Positions 44,328 to 53,943 are shown, counted from the stretch's first letter. The stretch is DNA of 64,000 nucleotides from Paeniglutamicibacter antarcticus (GCF_900010755.1 NZ_CZJT01000103.1:248001-312000), one strand, 5' to 3'. Notes: generated from the sequence alone by a model not told the origin. Translations and numbers: made by a program.

Positions 44328-46140
44328 CTGGAGTCTGCCCTCCTGAATTCTGTTCGCCGTCGGCAAGTGCCGGAGCATCCCTGCCGGGCTCAGGTTCGGC
44401 GGCCGTCAAGGGCGCCTTGGGTTTGAATCCGATAATCGGGATCTCGCCGGTGAGCGGGAAGGTGATGACCATGTCGCGGTCCAGCACCGCCCCGGCAAGC
44501 ACGATGGGTTCAAGGGGCAGCGGCGAATTGGTGATGGTCTCCCCCAACATGCGCGGCAGCGTAAGCCTGAAACAGGATCCGACTCCGCGCTCGCCCCACG
44601 CTTCGAGGCGACCCGAGTGGAGCCGGGTGTCCTCCATGGCGATGGACAGGCCAAGCCCGGAGCCGCCGGTGGTGCGGGCACGCGCCGGGTCGGCACGCCA
44701 GAACCGGTCAAAGACACGGGTGCTGGCTTCGGGACTCATGCCGATTCCGCGGTCACGCACGGAAATGGCCACTGCCGAATCGTTTCCCGCCACCGAGATA
44801 TCTATGGGGTTGCCTTCACCGTGTTCAATGGCGTTCATGATCAGGTTTCGAACAACGCGTTCGATGCGCCGTGAATCCATTTCCGCGATGCAGCCCCCCA
44901 CCGGGGTGGACAGACGCAAGAGTGAACCCATGGCCTCGGCGTGGGGGTTTGCCGCATCGATGACACGTCGGGCCACGGCCACCAGGTCCGTCAGTTCTGC
45001 ATCGAGCACTGCAACGCCAGCATCAAAGCGGGAAACCTCAAGAAGGTCGTTGAGCAGGATCTGGAAGCGTTCCACCTGGTTGTAGAGCAACTCGGCGCTT
45101 CGCTTGTTGATCGGGTCGAAATCTTCACGCGCATCGTGCAGCACTTCGGCTGCCATGCGCACCGTGGTCAACGGGGTACGCAGTTCATGGGACACGTCCG
45201 AGACAAATCGCTGCTGCATTTGCGAGAGCGTGGCAAGCTGGTTGATCTGGTCCTGCAGGGATTGGGCCATGTGGTTGAAGGATGAACCAAGGCGCGCGAT
45301 TTCGTCTTCCCCCTTGACGATCATGCGTTCCTGGAGTTCACCGGCTGCCAGTTTCTCGGAAACCTGGGCGGCGGCGGCAACCGGGCGAACCACGGCACGG
45401 GTGACGTACCAGGTGATGCCGCCGACGACCAGCAGCAGCAAGGCACCGACAAGCGCCATGGCGCGGTTGATGAAATCGAGGGTGTTTTGCACGCTTGAGA
45501 GGTCATAGACCAGGTAGAGGCCGTATTCGCGGCCCGGTGGCAGCGTCACCCGGGTGCCGAAGATCAGCCCCGGACCGACAGAGTTGCCGCTTTTGACCTC
45601 AATGGACTGCCAGTAGATGGCATTGGATTCAAGGATCTGGGCGGAAAGCGCCTCGGGGACAACACGCGAGGTGAGGTTGCCGGTGGCGGTTGGCCCCACG
45701 TAGGTGTCGCCTTCCCCCGGCAGCGGGACCAGCACGAAGTCACGCGGCACCAAGGCGCCGTCGCCTTCGAGGATTTTCAGCGTGTTGGTGACAAGCGAGT
45801 GGGTGCTGGCGCGGTCGGTGGTGGCTGCCGAATCAAAGATCGCCTTGACCTGGTTAAGGCCACGCACCGATTCGGATTCGACCTGGTGGAACCGTTCCTG
45901 GAATAGCCCGGATGCAATCTGGTTTGACAGGAATGCCCCGGCGGCAAGTAGCGCCAGCGCGGACAGCAGTACCGCCGAGGCCACGGTGCGGAAGAGCAAG
46001 GACCGGCTCCAACGCGAAAGCACTGCGTCCTTTGCCTGTTTGACGGTTGCCAGGCTCCGACGCACAAATGACCCGGAACCGTGTTCAGTTTTTTCCTCGC
46101 CCGGTTCCGGGGCTTGCGGGGACGGGGATGTTCCCGTCAT
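44320..46140 (-). CDS. mtrB: Two-component sensor kinase MtrB
   Basis: Membrane histidine kinase of 606 aa. A Pro/Glu-rich cytoplasmic N-terminus precedes the first membrane helix (about residues 50-72). An extracellular sensing loop follows to the second helix (about residues 235-255), then HAMP, the HisKA domain with FVSDVSHELRTPLTTVRMA (phospho-acceptor His near residue 320), and the HATPase domain with NLIMNAIEHGEG, DRGIGMSPEAS and GGSGLGLSI. It senses envelope or division state and phosphorylates MtrA. The C-terminal 80 residues are disordered and acidic. Confidence 0.95.
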   Translation of the reverse strand: MTGTSPSPQAPEPGEEKTEHGSGSFVRRSLATVKQAKDAVLSRWSRSLLFRTVASAVLLSALALLAAGAFLSNQIASGLFQERFHQVESESVRGLNQVKAIFDSAATTDRASTHSLVTNTLKILEGDGALVPRDFVLVPLPGEGDTYVGPTATGNLTSRVVPEALSAQILESNAIYWQSIEVKSGNSVGPGLIFGTRVTLPPGREYGLYLVYDLSSVQNTLDFINRAMALVGALLLLVVGGITWYVTRAVVRPVAAAAQVSEKLAAGELQERMIVKGEDEIARLGSSFNHMAQSLQDQINQLATLSQMQQRFVSDVSHELRTPLTTVRMAAEVLHDAREDFDPINKRSAELLYNQVERFQILLNDLLEVSRFDAGVAVLDAELTDLVAVARRVIDAANPHAEAMGSLLRLSTPVGGCIAEMDSRRIERVVRNLIMNAIEHGEGNPIDISVAGNDSAVAISVRDRGIGMSPEASTRVFDRFWRADPARARTTGGSGLGLSIAMEDTRLHSGRLEAWGERGVGSCFRLTLPRMLGETITNSPLPLEPIVLAGAVLDRDMVITFPLTGEIPIIGFKPKAPLTAAEPEPGRDAPALADGEQNSGGQTPDA

Positions 46141-46148
46141 GTCCTGGC

Positions 46149-46826
46149 TCAGGCCTGACCGGCTTTATAGCCGACGCCGCGCACCGTCAGTACGACCTCG
46201 GGACGTTCGGGATCCAGTTCGACCTTTGAACGAAGTCGCTGGACGTGCACGTTGACCAGGCGGGTGTCTGCCGCATGGCGGTAGCCCCAGACCTGCTCGA
46301 GCAACTGCTCGCGGGTGAACACCTGCCATGGCTTGCGTGCCAGCGCTACCAAAAGGTCGAACTCCAGCGGGGTCAGCCCGATGGGCGAACCCGCGCGGGT
46401 CACCCGGTGGCCCGCAACATCGACGCTCAGATCGCCGATCTTCAGGGTTTCGGGTGCGTGTTGCTCGGTGGGACGCAACCGGGCACGCACGCGCGCCACG
46501 AGCTCCGCCGGCTTGAAAGGCTTGGGTACATAGTCGTCGGCACCGGATTCCAGGCCGCGGACCACGTCCGCGGTGTCGGACTTGGCGGTGAGCATGACGA
46601 TCGGGACGTCGTCTTCGGCACGGATCAGTTTGCAGATCTCGATGCCATCGAGGCCCGGGAGCATCAGGTCAAGGAGCACCAAATCCGGCTTGACCTCACG
46701 GAATACTCCCAAGGCCTTCGCGCCGTCGTGGCAGAACACTGCCTCGAAGCCGTCGTTCTGCAAGACAATGCCGATCATTTCGGCCAGCGCCTCGTCGTCG
46801 TCGACAACCAGGATGCGTGCCTTCAT
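46149..46826 (-). CDS. mtrA: Response regulator MtrA
   Basis: OmpR-family regulator of 225 aa. The receiver domain starts ARILVVDDDEALAEMIG with acidic pocket DDD, phospho-acceptor Asp in LVLLDLMLPGLDG near residue 53, and conserved Lys in DDYVPKPFKPAEL. The winged-helix output domain follows, with LTPLEFDLLVALARKP and RLVNVHVQRLRSKVE as the recognition region. In mycobacteria and corynebacteria MtrA controls wall hydrolase genes; the 9-bp repeat array at 24.45 kb is a candidate target in this window. Confidence 0.97.
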   Translation of the reverse strand: MKARILVVDDDEALAEMIGIVLQNDGFEAVFCHDGAKALGVFREVKPDLVLLDLMLPGLDGIEICKLIRAEDDVPIVMLTAKSDTADVVRGLESGADDYVPKPFKPAELVARVRARLRPTEQHAPETLKIGDLSVDVAGHRVTRAGSPIGLTPLEFDLLVALARKPWQVFTREQLLEQVWGYRHAADTRLVNVHVQRLRSKVELDPERPEVVLTVRGVGYKAGQA

Positions 46827-47045
46827 AATCTGCCCTTCCGTTCAGCTTCCACGGGCATGAATAGATTAGCCCGGATATGAACAAGACTACATGAGCCCCA
46901 GTGCCAAATCGTTGCAGGAACCGCGGGCGCGCAATGCCCGCCTTTCTCTTCGTCCCGACCTACGCTGGTAACTGTTGACCCCTCGCCGACTTGGGTTGCA
47001 GGGTCCGGCAAACATTATTCACCACGAGCACACAAGGCCGATTCA

Positions 47046-48227
47046 ATGTCGCAAGATCCAACAGGTAATCCCGGCGGGCCCGCGGACCAACCAGCAGGCT
47101 GGGGACCGCCGCCGGCCGGTTGGGGAACCCCGGCCCCGGGAGCGCACCCGGCCCCGAACGCAGGCCCGAACCCTGACTTACATTCGGGCCCGACCATGCC
47201 GCCAAATCCTTACCAGCAGTTTTCGCTGCCCCCGCGGCCAGCCAAGCCCGGGGTCATTGAGTTACGCCCGCTTGGCCTGTCCGACCTGCTCGATGGCACG
47301 TTTGCCGTGTTGCGGCGTGCGCCGATGCCGACCCTTGTCAATGCCGGGACCATCCACCTGGTGCTGGGCCTGCTGGGGGTGCTTGCGCTTTACGTCACGG
47401 GAATCGAAGAAGTCCTGCAGTACTCCTTGTCGTTCACCGAAGATCCCGAGGTGATCGCGGATATCGCCGCCGGCGCCTTCCCGTACCCGTGGTTTGTCTA
47501 TGCAGGGTTCGGCCTCTTGGCAGTGGTTCTCTACTTTGTGGCCTACGCGCTGATCGCCGGGCCAGCCACGGTCGCGGCAATGCGCGCCACGCTGAACCGC
47601 CCGACCAGCTGGCGCGAGGGCCTGATCCTGGCCAAGGGCGCGCTGCCCAGGTTGATTGGCCTGGAATTGGTGCTCGGTTTCGCGGTGCTGATCCCGGTGG
47701 TTGCGCTGGGCGCGCTGGGCGGCTGGTTGCTGTACACCGTCGGGATCATGGCCCTGATCCCGTTGTTGTTGGCAGGTGTGTTGGTAATGGTTGGCCTGAT
47801 CTGGATAGGTGTCAGGCTGACCCTGGCCCCGATTTTGGTTGTCAGCCAGTCGTTGTCGGTCGGCGCGGCGATTGCCAGGTCCTGGCGCCTGACCCGCGGG
47901 TCCTGGTGGCGGGTTTTCGGGATCGTCTTGGTTGTCTCGCTGGTGATTTCGGTGCTTGCTGGCATTATTTCATCGGTCCTGAGCGTTGCCACGTCCTGGC
48001 CCGGCGCTGCCGGGGCCCTCTGGTTCATGCTGATTCTGGGCGTGGTGGTCAACGCGCTGCTCAGTGCCGTGAGCACCGTCCTGCTTCAGGTGCTGGTGAC
48101 CCTGCTTCAGGTCGACCTTCGTATCCGCCGCGAGCGGCTCGATGTGGGCTTGCTGGGCGAAATTGTTGATCCGGGGGCACACCCGATCCCCGGGCACGAC
48201 GCCCTGGATTACACCCAAGCACGCTAG
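47046..48227 (+). CDS. Multi-pass membrane protein, Pro/Gly-rich N-terminus
   Basis: Protein of 393 aa, divergent from mtrA. The first 75 residues are a disordered Pro/Gly/Trp-rich stretch (DQPAGWGPPPAGWGTPAPGA). The signature LRPLGLSDLLDGTFAVLRRAP follows and leads into about six membrane helices, with the usual arginine-containing segment SWRLTRGSWWRVFGIVL. This pattern is seen in actinobacterial proteins related to the membrane domain of glycerophosphodiester phosphodiesterases, but no phosphodiesterase domain is attached. Function unknown. Confidence 0.82.
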   Translation: MSQDPTGNPGGPADQPAGWGPPPAGWGTPAPGAHPAPNAGPNPDLHSGPTMPPNPYQQFSLPPRPAKPGVIELRPLGLSDLLDGTFAVLRRAPMPTLVNAGTIHLVLGLLGVLALYVTGIEEVLQYSLSFTEDPEVIADIAAGAFPYPWFVYAGFGLLAVVLYFVAYALIAGPATVAAMRATLNRPTSWREGLILAKGALPRLIGLELVLGFAVLIPVVALGALGGWLLYTVGIMALIPLLLAGVLVMVGLIWIGVRLTLAPILVVSQSLSVGAAIARSWRLTRGSWWRVFGIVLVVSLVISVLAGIISSVLSVATSWPGAAGALWFMLILGVVVNALLSAVSTVLLQVLVTLLQVDLRIRRERLDVGLLGEIVDPGAHPIPGHDALDYTQAR

Positions 48228-48316
48228 CAACACCACTCAGCTGGCTTGACGGGTTTTTCAGTATGGGTTGTTCAGCTGCAGCTGTTTAGCAGTGGAGTTC
48301 CGACACCGGCAATCTG

Positions 48317-48365
48317 GAGCATGGCTGTGGCCCCGGATAATTTTTCCCGGGCCACCTCCATGCTC
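48317..48365. terminator. Bidirectional terminator between the membrane protein and MetE-like genes
   Basis: GAGCATGG-N4-GGCCCCGG-ATAATTTT-TCCCGGGCC-N4-CCATGCTC forms a two-part stem with a T-rich loop between convergent genes. It lies just inside the 154-base gap, next to the MetE-like stop. Confidence 0.7.
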
Positions 48366-48381
48366 ACTGGGTTTGGGTTCC

Positions 48382-49449
48382 TCAGGCGTCGACGCGCACC
48401 TGGTTCAACGCCTCAACGTAGGCGGCAATCCGTTCAAGCGCCGCCGTCGCCCGGGTGGGCGAAACCTCGGCCAAACCCGTGGTCGGGGTCAAGACCAGTG
48501 CATCAAGCAGCGCATCCGAAAGGCCCAGCTGGTTCCATGGGCGGCGGATCGCGGTGACGGCAGCAACAACCCCCTGTGCCGAGGCTTGTGGATTCACGCA
48601 CCCGAGCCACAGTCGTTTGCCGTCTTCAACGGCACCGGCAATCAGCTCCCACCCGGGAACCGTCAGCTCCCCGGCGTTCGCGCCAAGCCCGTCGACACCG
48701 GCCTCCAGCGCGGTGGTGGCGATCTTGTGCCAGGAGTCGGGTTCACCACTGGATCCAAGAATCACCTGGTGCGCCCCGGCACCCTTGAGTGATTCGGTCA
48801 GTTCGCTCCACCAGGAACGAACCTCGGGCACCGGCACCGAGCGCAGCGTCCGGTATCCACTGGCTGTGGGCAGCGTTCCATTGAGCACGGCCCCGGCAGC
48901 GGGTTCGTCAATGTAAACGGTGATGAGTTCGCGGCCGGTCATCCGGATGACATCGCGTAGGTGCCGGGCGGAGCCCAAGGCCAGCGATTGGGCCAGGTCG
49001 CGGCGCGCACCAAAATCAAGCAGCGCGCGTTCACCCTGGTGCAGGTACAGGTTTGCGGCAAGGGTGGCCGGGCCCGGGATCTGGATCTTCAGTTCACGCC
49101 CGCCCGATTCCTCGGCGCCAATGACGTCGGCCAGCACGTTCAAGTCTGTACGCAGGGCCGAGGCAGCGCGTTTGGCGTCAATGCCAGGTGCCTGCGAGAG
49201 CCGCCAACCGTGCGGCTGCAAATCGACGCTCAGTTCCTCCAGCAGCATGGCACCGCGGCCAATGAAATCAGAGCCGACGCCACGGTCCGGTAGCTGGTGC
49301 AGGTGCGGCAGGTTGGGTGCGCCCACTTCCCCGCGAATGATGCGCTGGGATTCAAGCGGGTCGGTCCCGGGCATGGGACCGTGGCCGCTGGCCTGGACCT
49401 GTCGGGAGACCGCCCCGGCAATTTCGACCTGTTCGGTGTCCCGATTCAT
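48382..49449 (-). CDS. MetE C-terminal-like protein (methionine synthase family)
   Basis: Protein of 355 aa related to the C-terminal half of cobalamin-independent methionine synthase. Family features include the N-terminal GHGPMPGTD and the block ELKIQIPGPATLAANLYLHQ. ELITVYIDEPAAG and the C-terminal LTPTTGLAEVSPTRA are also present. The zinc-binding HxC motif expected after the DEP block is not visible; the region reads HQVILGSSGEPDSW. Catalysis of methionine synthesis is therefore doubtful. The ATG at 49449 is preferred over an upstream TTG. It follows chorismate mutase by 15 bases. Confidence 0.82.
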   Translation of the reverse strand: MNRDTEQVEIAGAVSRQVQASGHGPMPGTDPLESQRIIRGEVGAPNLPHLHQLPDRGVGSDFIGRGAMLLEELSVDLQPHGWRLSQAPGIDAKRAASALRTDLNVLADVIGAEESGGRELKIQIPGPATLAANLYLHQGERALLDFGARRDLAQSLALGSARHLRDVIRMTGRELITVYIDEPAAGAVLNGTLPTASGYRTLRSVPVPEVRSWWSELTESLKGAGAHQVILGSSGEPDSWHKIATTALEAGVDGLGANAGELTVPGWELIAGAVEDGKRLWLGCVNPQASAQGVVAAVTAIRRPWNQLGLSDALLDALVLTPTTGLAEVSPTRATAALERIAAYVEALNQVRVDA

Positions 49450-49464
49450 GTGCAAAACCCGGTT

Positions 49465-49857
49465 CTAGTTCTCGTTCTCGGCGTGCGAGGCCGAAATCGT
49501 CTGGTGGTGCTGGATGACCTCGGAAATGATGAAGTTCATAAACTTTTCGGCGAATTCCGGGTCAAGGTGTGCCTCATGCGCAAGCCGGCGCAGGCGCTCG
49601 ATCTGCGCCTTTTCACGTCCCGGGTCACTGGCCGGGAGCTGGTGGACCGCCTTGAGGTGCCCCACACGTTGGGTCGCCTTGAAGCGTTCGGCCAGCAGGT
49701 ACACCAGCTGGGCGTCGAAGTTGTCGATGCTTCCGCGAATCAAGAGGAGTTCCTCCATGACCTCGTGGCGAACGCTTCCCGCAAGGGAGCTTGCATTCGG
49801 GTCGTAGTCGCCCGGCTGGTCCGTGTCCGCGGCCTGCGGGTTGGTCTGTGAGCTCAT
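49465..49857 (-). CDS. Chorismate mutase (AroQ class)
   Basis: Converts chorismate to prephenate, the first step to phenylalanine and tyrosine. The 130-aa protein has a disordered 28-residue N-terminus, then the three-helix AroQ fold with LLLIRGSIDNFDAQLVYLLA, the catalytic-region residues AERFKATQRVGHLKA and SDPGREKAQIERLRRLA, and the C-terminal helix FMNFIISEVIQHHQT. No signal peptide, so it is cytoplasmic. It resembles the short intracellular mutases of mycobacteria that are activated by the DAHP synthase; that partner gene is not in the window. Confidence 0.92.
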   Translation of the reverse strand: MSSQTNPQAADTDQPGDYDPNASSLAGSVRHEVMEELLLIRGSIDNFDAQLVYLLAERFKATQRVGHLKAVHQLPASDPGREKAQIERLRRLAHEAHLDPEFAEKFMNFIISEVIQHHQTISASHAENEN

Positions 49858-49963
49858 GGTTCCATCCTATGGTTCCGGTGCCCCGCGCACCGAACCCGTG
49901 ACATGCCACCGCGCCGCCCGGCAAAAACCGCCATCTCCTGCACCAGGGCTTGGAGACAGCACA

Positions 49964-50019
49964 GGGGGCCGGGTTGCGAGTGGCATTTCAATCAATAGTG
50001 CCAACGCAACCCGGTCCCC
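49964..50019 (-). terminator. Terminator of the peptide transporter operon
   Basis: GGGGCCGGGTTGCG-A-GTGGCA pairs with TGCCA-A-CGCAACCCGGTCCCC apart from two mismatches, around a loop of about 15 bases. It begins 36 bases after the last ABC gene. Confidence 0.75.
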
Positions 50020-50054
50020 TTGGTGCAAGGTGCAGGTGTTAGTGCTCGTCCGCT

Positions 50055-51737
50055 TTAGCTTGCCTTCAGGAAGGCAATGCGGCGGGCTTCCTGCTCAATC
50101 GGATCCGGAACCGGAAGCGAAGCGATCAAACGCTTGGTGTACGGGTGCGCAGGGCTGCCCATGACCTGGGATCCGATGCCCTCTTCAACCAGCTCGCCGC
50201 GGTACAACACGCCAACCCAGGTGGAGAGCATGTCGACCACAGCAAGGTCGTGCGAGATGAACAGGGCGGCGAAGCCCAGTTCCTGCTGCAATTCCTTGAA
50301 CAATTCCAGCACCTTTGCCTGCACCGAAACATCCAGTGCACTGGTGGGCTCATCGGCAATCAACAGCTTCGGGTCAAGTGCCAGTGCGCGGGCCAGCGAG
50401 GCACGCTGGCGCTGGCCGCCGGAGAGCTCATGCGGGAACCGATCCGCGAAGGCCTTGGGAAGCTGGACTGCCTCAAGCAACTCATCAACACGCTTGCGTG
50501 CCTCGAATGCCGTGCCGTGTCCATGGACAATCAGCGGCTCGGCCACGCATTCGCCGATGCTCAACTGCGGGTTGAAGCTGGCCGCCGGGTCCTGGAACAC
50601 AAACCCGATGTCCTGGCGAAGCTTCTTGAAGCTCCGTTCCTTGAAGTTCAACATCTCGTAGCCAAGGACCTTCAGCGAACCGCCGGTGGTCTTGTTCAAC
50701 CCGGCGATGGCCCGGCCAATGGTGGTCTTGCCGGAACCGGACTCCCCCACCAATCCGTAGACCTCGCCGGCACGGATTTGCAGGCTCACGTTGTTCACGG
50801 CGGTGAACGCCGGGGTGCCCATGCGCCCCGGGTACGTGATGTTCAGGTTGGTGGCCTCAACCAGCAATGGCTTGTCCGGTTTCGCGCGTTCGACCATGCC
50901 CTCGGAGGCCGAGTTGCGCCCCAGGTGCGGGACTGCTGCCAGCAAGGCCTTGGTGTAGTCCTCGCGCGGGTTAGCGAAGAGTTCCAGTGACGGTGCGGTT
51001 TCCACCACTTTGCCCTGGTACATGACCACCACCCGGTCCGCGAGGTCCGCGACCACTCCCATGTTGTGGGTGATCAGCACGATGCCTGTGTTGAACTCGT
51101 CGCGCACCTCACGCAACAGTTCCAGGATTTCGGCCTGCACCGTCACATCCAGTGCGGTGGTCGGCTCGTCGGCCACGATCAGCGCAGGGTTCAGTGCCAG
51201 CGCCGCGGCGATGATGACGCGCTGCTTCTGGCCGCCGGAGAACTGGTGCGGGTAGTAGTTGACCCGCTTCTCCGGTTCCGGAATGCCTACCTTGCGCAAC
51301 ACGTCGATGGCCCGGGCCTTGGCTTCCTTCTTGGAAACCTTGCCGTGCGCGCGAATGCCCTCGATGATCTGCCAACCTACCGTGTACACGGGGTTCAGCG
51401 CTGTCGACGGCTCCTGGAAGACCATGGCGACGTCTTCGCCGCGCACCGCACGCAACTCGCTCCCGCTGAGCGTGAGCATGTTGTTGCCGCGCAGCACCAC
51501 GGCGCCGCGGGCTGTGGCCGTTTCGGCCAGCAGTCCCAGCACCGTGCGTGCGGTGACCGACTTGCCGGAACCGGATTCGCCGACCACCGCCACCACCTCG
51601 CCGGCGGCAACATCAAAGCTGACCCCCTTGACGGCGGCCACGATTCCGGCGTCGGTGGTGAAGTCGACCTCGAGCTCTTCGATGCTCAGCACGGTGCCGT
51701 CGGCCCGTGCGATGGTGGGTTTACGGTGCTCGCTCAT
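50055..51737 (-). CDS. Fused dipeptide/oligopeptide ABC transporter ATPase (DppD-DppF type)
   Basis: Two ATPase domains in one chain of 560 aa. Domain 1 (about residues 10-265) has Walker A GESGSGKSVTART, signature FSGGQKQR and Walker B LIVADEPTTALD. Domain 2 (about residues 295-545) has GESGSGKTTIGRA, LSGGQRQRASLARAL and LIADEPTSALD. Each is followed by the oligopeptide transporter C-terminal segment (for example GSPAHPYTKRLIASLPVPDP). Both sites look active. The ATG overlaps the permease stop as ATGA. Confidence 0.95.
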   Translation of the reverse strand: MSEHRKPTIARADGTVLSIEELEVDFTTDAGIVAAVKGVSFDVAAGEVVAVVGESGSGKSVTARTVLGLLAETATARGAVVLRGNNMLTLSGSELRAVRGEDVAMVFQEPSTALNPVYTVGWQIIEGIRAHGKVSKKEAKARAIDVLRKVGIPEPEKRVNYYPHQFSGGQKQRVIIAAALALNPALIVADEPTTALDVTVQAEILELLREVRDEFNTGIVLITHNMGVVADLADRVVVMYQGKVVETAPSLELFANPREDYTKALLAAVPHLGRNSASEGMVERAKPDKPLLVEATNLNITYPGRMGTPAFTAVNNVSLQIRAGEVYGLVGESGSGKTTIGRAIAGLNKTTGGSLKVLGYEMLNFKERSFKKLRQDIGFVFQDPAASFNPQLSIGECVAEPLIVHGHGTAFEARKRVDELLEAVQLPKAFADRFPHELSGGQRQRASLARALALDPKLLIADEPTSALDVSVQAKVLELFKELQQELGFAALFISHDLAVVDMLSTWVGVLYRGELVEEGIGSQVMGSPAHPYTKRLIASLPVPDPIEQEARRIAFLKAS

Positions 51738-52708
51738 GCTGTGCCCTTTCCGGCTGTGCGCTTGATCTTGCGGCGCAACCGCAGGCGCGGATCGGCAAGG
51801 TCGTTCATTGATTCACCCACGAGGGTCAGGCCCAGCACCGTGAGCACGATGGCCAGGCCGGGGAAGACGCCGGTCCACCAGATGCCGCTGGTCGCGTCGC
51901 TCATGGCACGGTTGAGGTCGTATCCCCATTCGGCGGCCTTGGTGGGTTCGATGCCGAATCCCAGGAAGCCCAGGCCCGCGAGGGTCAGCAATGCTTCGGA
52001 GGCGTTGAGCGTAAAGATCAACGGCAACGTGCGGGTGGCATTGCGGAAGACATGCTTGAACATGATGCGCGGGGTCGAGGCCCCCACGACCTTGGCCGAT
52101 TCCACGAAGGGTTCGGCCTTCAGCCGCACTGTTTCGGCACGGATCACGCGGAAGTACTGCGGAATGAACACCACGGTGATGGAAATCGCCGCGGCCATGA
52201 TCCCGCCCCAGAGGCTTGATTGTCCCTTGGAAATGACGATCGACATGACGATGGCCAGCAGCAACGACGGGAAGGCGTAGATGGCATCGGCCAGTACAAC
52301 CAATACCCGGTCAAGCCAGCCGCCGAGGTAACCGGAGAGCAGTCCCAGGAAAACGCCAAGGAACAGCGAGAAGACCACGGCGATGATGATCACGAGGATT
52401 GCGGTTTGCGCGCCCCACAGGGTGCGTGAGAGGACATCGTAGCCGCCGACGGTAGTTCCCCAGAGGAAACGTCCGCCCGGTGGGGCCTGGGTGGGGAAGT
52501 CGCCCGCGGCATCGGAAATCTGCGCGTAGCCAAAGGGTGCAAGCAACGGGGCGAGAATGGCGACCAGGACAAAGATCCCGGAGAGGAGCAGGCCCGCCAC
52601 CAGCATGCCGCGCTGCAATCCGGCGCTCATGCGCAGGTGGGAGACGATCGGCAGGCGGGAGACCAATGGGCGTTTGCCCGGGCGCAGGGGTGCTGTTGTT
52701 GTGCTCAT
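51734..52708 (-). CDS. Peptide ABC transporter permease, DppC type
   Basis: Inner-membrane subunit of 324 aa with about six helices. The N-terminal OppC segment ahead of the first membrane helix and the EAA loop (VESAKVVGASTPRIMFKHVF) that docks the ATPase are present. It lies four bases after the DppB-type gene and overlaps the ATPase gene. Substrate cannot be deduced beyond di- or oligopeptides. Confidence 0.94.
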   Translation of the reverse strand: MSTTTAPLRPGKRPLVSRLPIVSHLRMSAGLQRGMLVAGLLLSGIFVLVAILAPLLAPFGYAQISDAAGDFPTQAPPGGRFLWGTTVGGYDVLSRTLWGAQTAILVIIIAVVFSLFLGVFLGLLSGYLGGWLDRVLVVLADAIYAFPSLLLAIVMSIVISKGQSSLWGGIMAAAISITVVFIPQYFRVIRAETVRLKAEPFVESAKVVGASTPRIMFKHVFRNATRTLPLIFTLNASEALLTLAGLGFLGFGIEPTKAAEWGYDLNRAMSDATSGIWWTGVFPGLAIVLTVLGLTLVGESMNDLADPRLRLRRKIKRTAGKGTA

Positions 52709-52712
52709 GGAA

Positions 52713-53807
52713 TTAGAACCTCACTCGCGGGTCGATGAGCGCGGCGATGATGTCCACGATGAAGTTGGTGAAGGCGACAATGACAGCCAGCAGCATCACA
52801 ATGCCCTGCACGGCCACGAAGTCGCGGGCCGTCAGGTACTGGGCCAGCATGAAGCCAAGGCCCTTCCACTCGAAGGTGGTCTCGGTCAGCACCGCGCCTC
52901 CCAGCAGCAGCGCGATCTGCAGGCCCATCACGGTGATGATGGGGATCAGCGCCGGGCGGTAGGCGTGCTTGGTCAGCAACCGGTATTCGGAGACGCCGCG
53001 CGAGCGGCCGGCCTCCACGTAGTCGCGGCCCAGGGTGCCAATCACGTTGGTGCGCACCAAGCGCAGGAACACCCCGGCGGTGAGCAGGCCCAGTGCGACG
53101 GCCGGGAGGACTGCATGCTGGATGACGTCGGAGGCCGCGGCCATGTTCCCGGAGCGCAGCGCGTCCAGCAGGTAGATGCCGGTCGGGTTGTTCAACGAGG
53201 TCAACTGCAATTCCGCATTCACGCCCGCTCGCCCTGCGATCGGGAGCCAGCCAAGCCAGACGCCGAAGATGAGCTTGAGCAGCAAGCCTGCGAAGAACAC
53301 CGGGGTGGCGTAGCACAGGATCGCGAACACGCGCAGCATGGCATCCGGCCAGCGGTCGCGCATCTTGGCCGAGATCAAGCCAAAGGGGATGCCGATCAGC
53401 AGCGCGATGACCAACGCGTTGAAGGCAAGTTCGGCGGTCGCTGCACCATAGGTGGTCAGCACCTCGGTGACAGCGCGGTTATCGGAGATGGTGCGTCCGA
53501 AGTTGCCGGTGAAGACCTGGCCCAGGTATTCGAAGTACTGCACGATGACCGGGCGGTCGTAGCCGGCCGCGTGGATGCGTTCGGCCAGCTGGTCGGGGGT
53601 CAGCCGTCCGCCCAGGGCCGCGGTGATCGGGTCGCCGGTGACGCGCATCAGGAAGAACACGAGGGTCACCAGGATGAAGATGGTGGGGATAATCAGCAGG
53701 AAGCGTGTGACGAGGTAGCGTGTAAAGCCGCCTCCTGCCTTGGTGGCCGATTTGTTGGCCGCCGGTGGTGCCGACGGGGCATCGGCGAGGTCGTTCATGA
53801 TTGCCAT
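52713..53807 (-). CDS. Peptide ABC transporter permease, DppB type
   Basis: Inner-membrane subunit of 364 aa. The start at 53807 (MAIMNDLADAPSAPP) has AGGAC nine bases upstream. A 30-residue cytoplasmic N-terminus precedes the first helix, YLVTRFLLIIPTIFILVTLV. The EAA motif reads YVEAGRSRGVSEYRLLTKHA, and the C-terminus ends IAALIDPRVRF, typical for DppB. Confidence 0.94.
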   Translation of the reverse strand: MAIMNDLADAPSAPPAANKSATKAGGGFTRYLVTRFLLIIPTIFILVTLVFFLMRVTGDPITAALGGRLTPDQLAERIHAAGYDRPVIVQYFEYLGQVFTGNFGRTISDNRAVTEVLTTYGAATAELAFNALVIALLIGIPFGLISAKMRDRWPDAMLRVFAILCYATPVFFAGLLLKLIFGVWLGWLPIAGRAGVNAELQLTSLNNPTGIYLLDALRSGNMAAASDVIQHAVLPAVALGLLTAGVFLRLVRTNVIGTLGRDYVEAGRSRGVSEYRLLTKHAYRPALIPIITVMGLQIALLLGGAVLTETTFEWKGLGFMLAQYLTARDFVAVQGIVMLLAVIVAFTNFIVDIIAALIDPRVRF

Positions 53808-53869
53808 TGACAATGCGTCCTAGCTCAAAGGATCTCGAAATTTTTTCTGTCCGCGGTGCAAGAAACGGC

Positions 53870-53919
53870 AGCCTTGGCCTCTTTCCTTCCCCACCCGGGA
53901 AAGGAAAGAGGCCAAGGCT
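53870..53919 (-). terminator. Long stem-loop between the binding-protein and permease genes
   Basis: AGCCTTGGCCTCTTTCCTT pairs with AAGGAAAGAGGCCAAGGCT, continuing with CCC/GGG, for more than 20 pairs. It lies 24 bases after the binding-protein stop. Such structures usually stabilise the 5' transcript or stop most polymerases, so that the binding protein is made in excess over the membrane subunits. Confidence 0.8.
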
Positions 53920-53943
53920 TAGGCACCGCGATAATTTAGTTGG

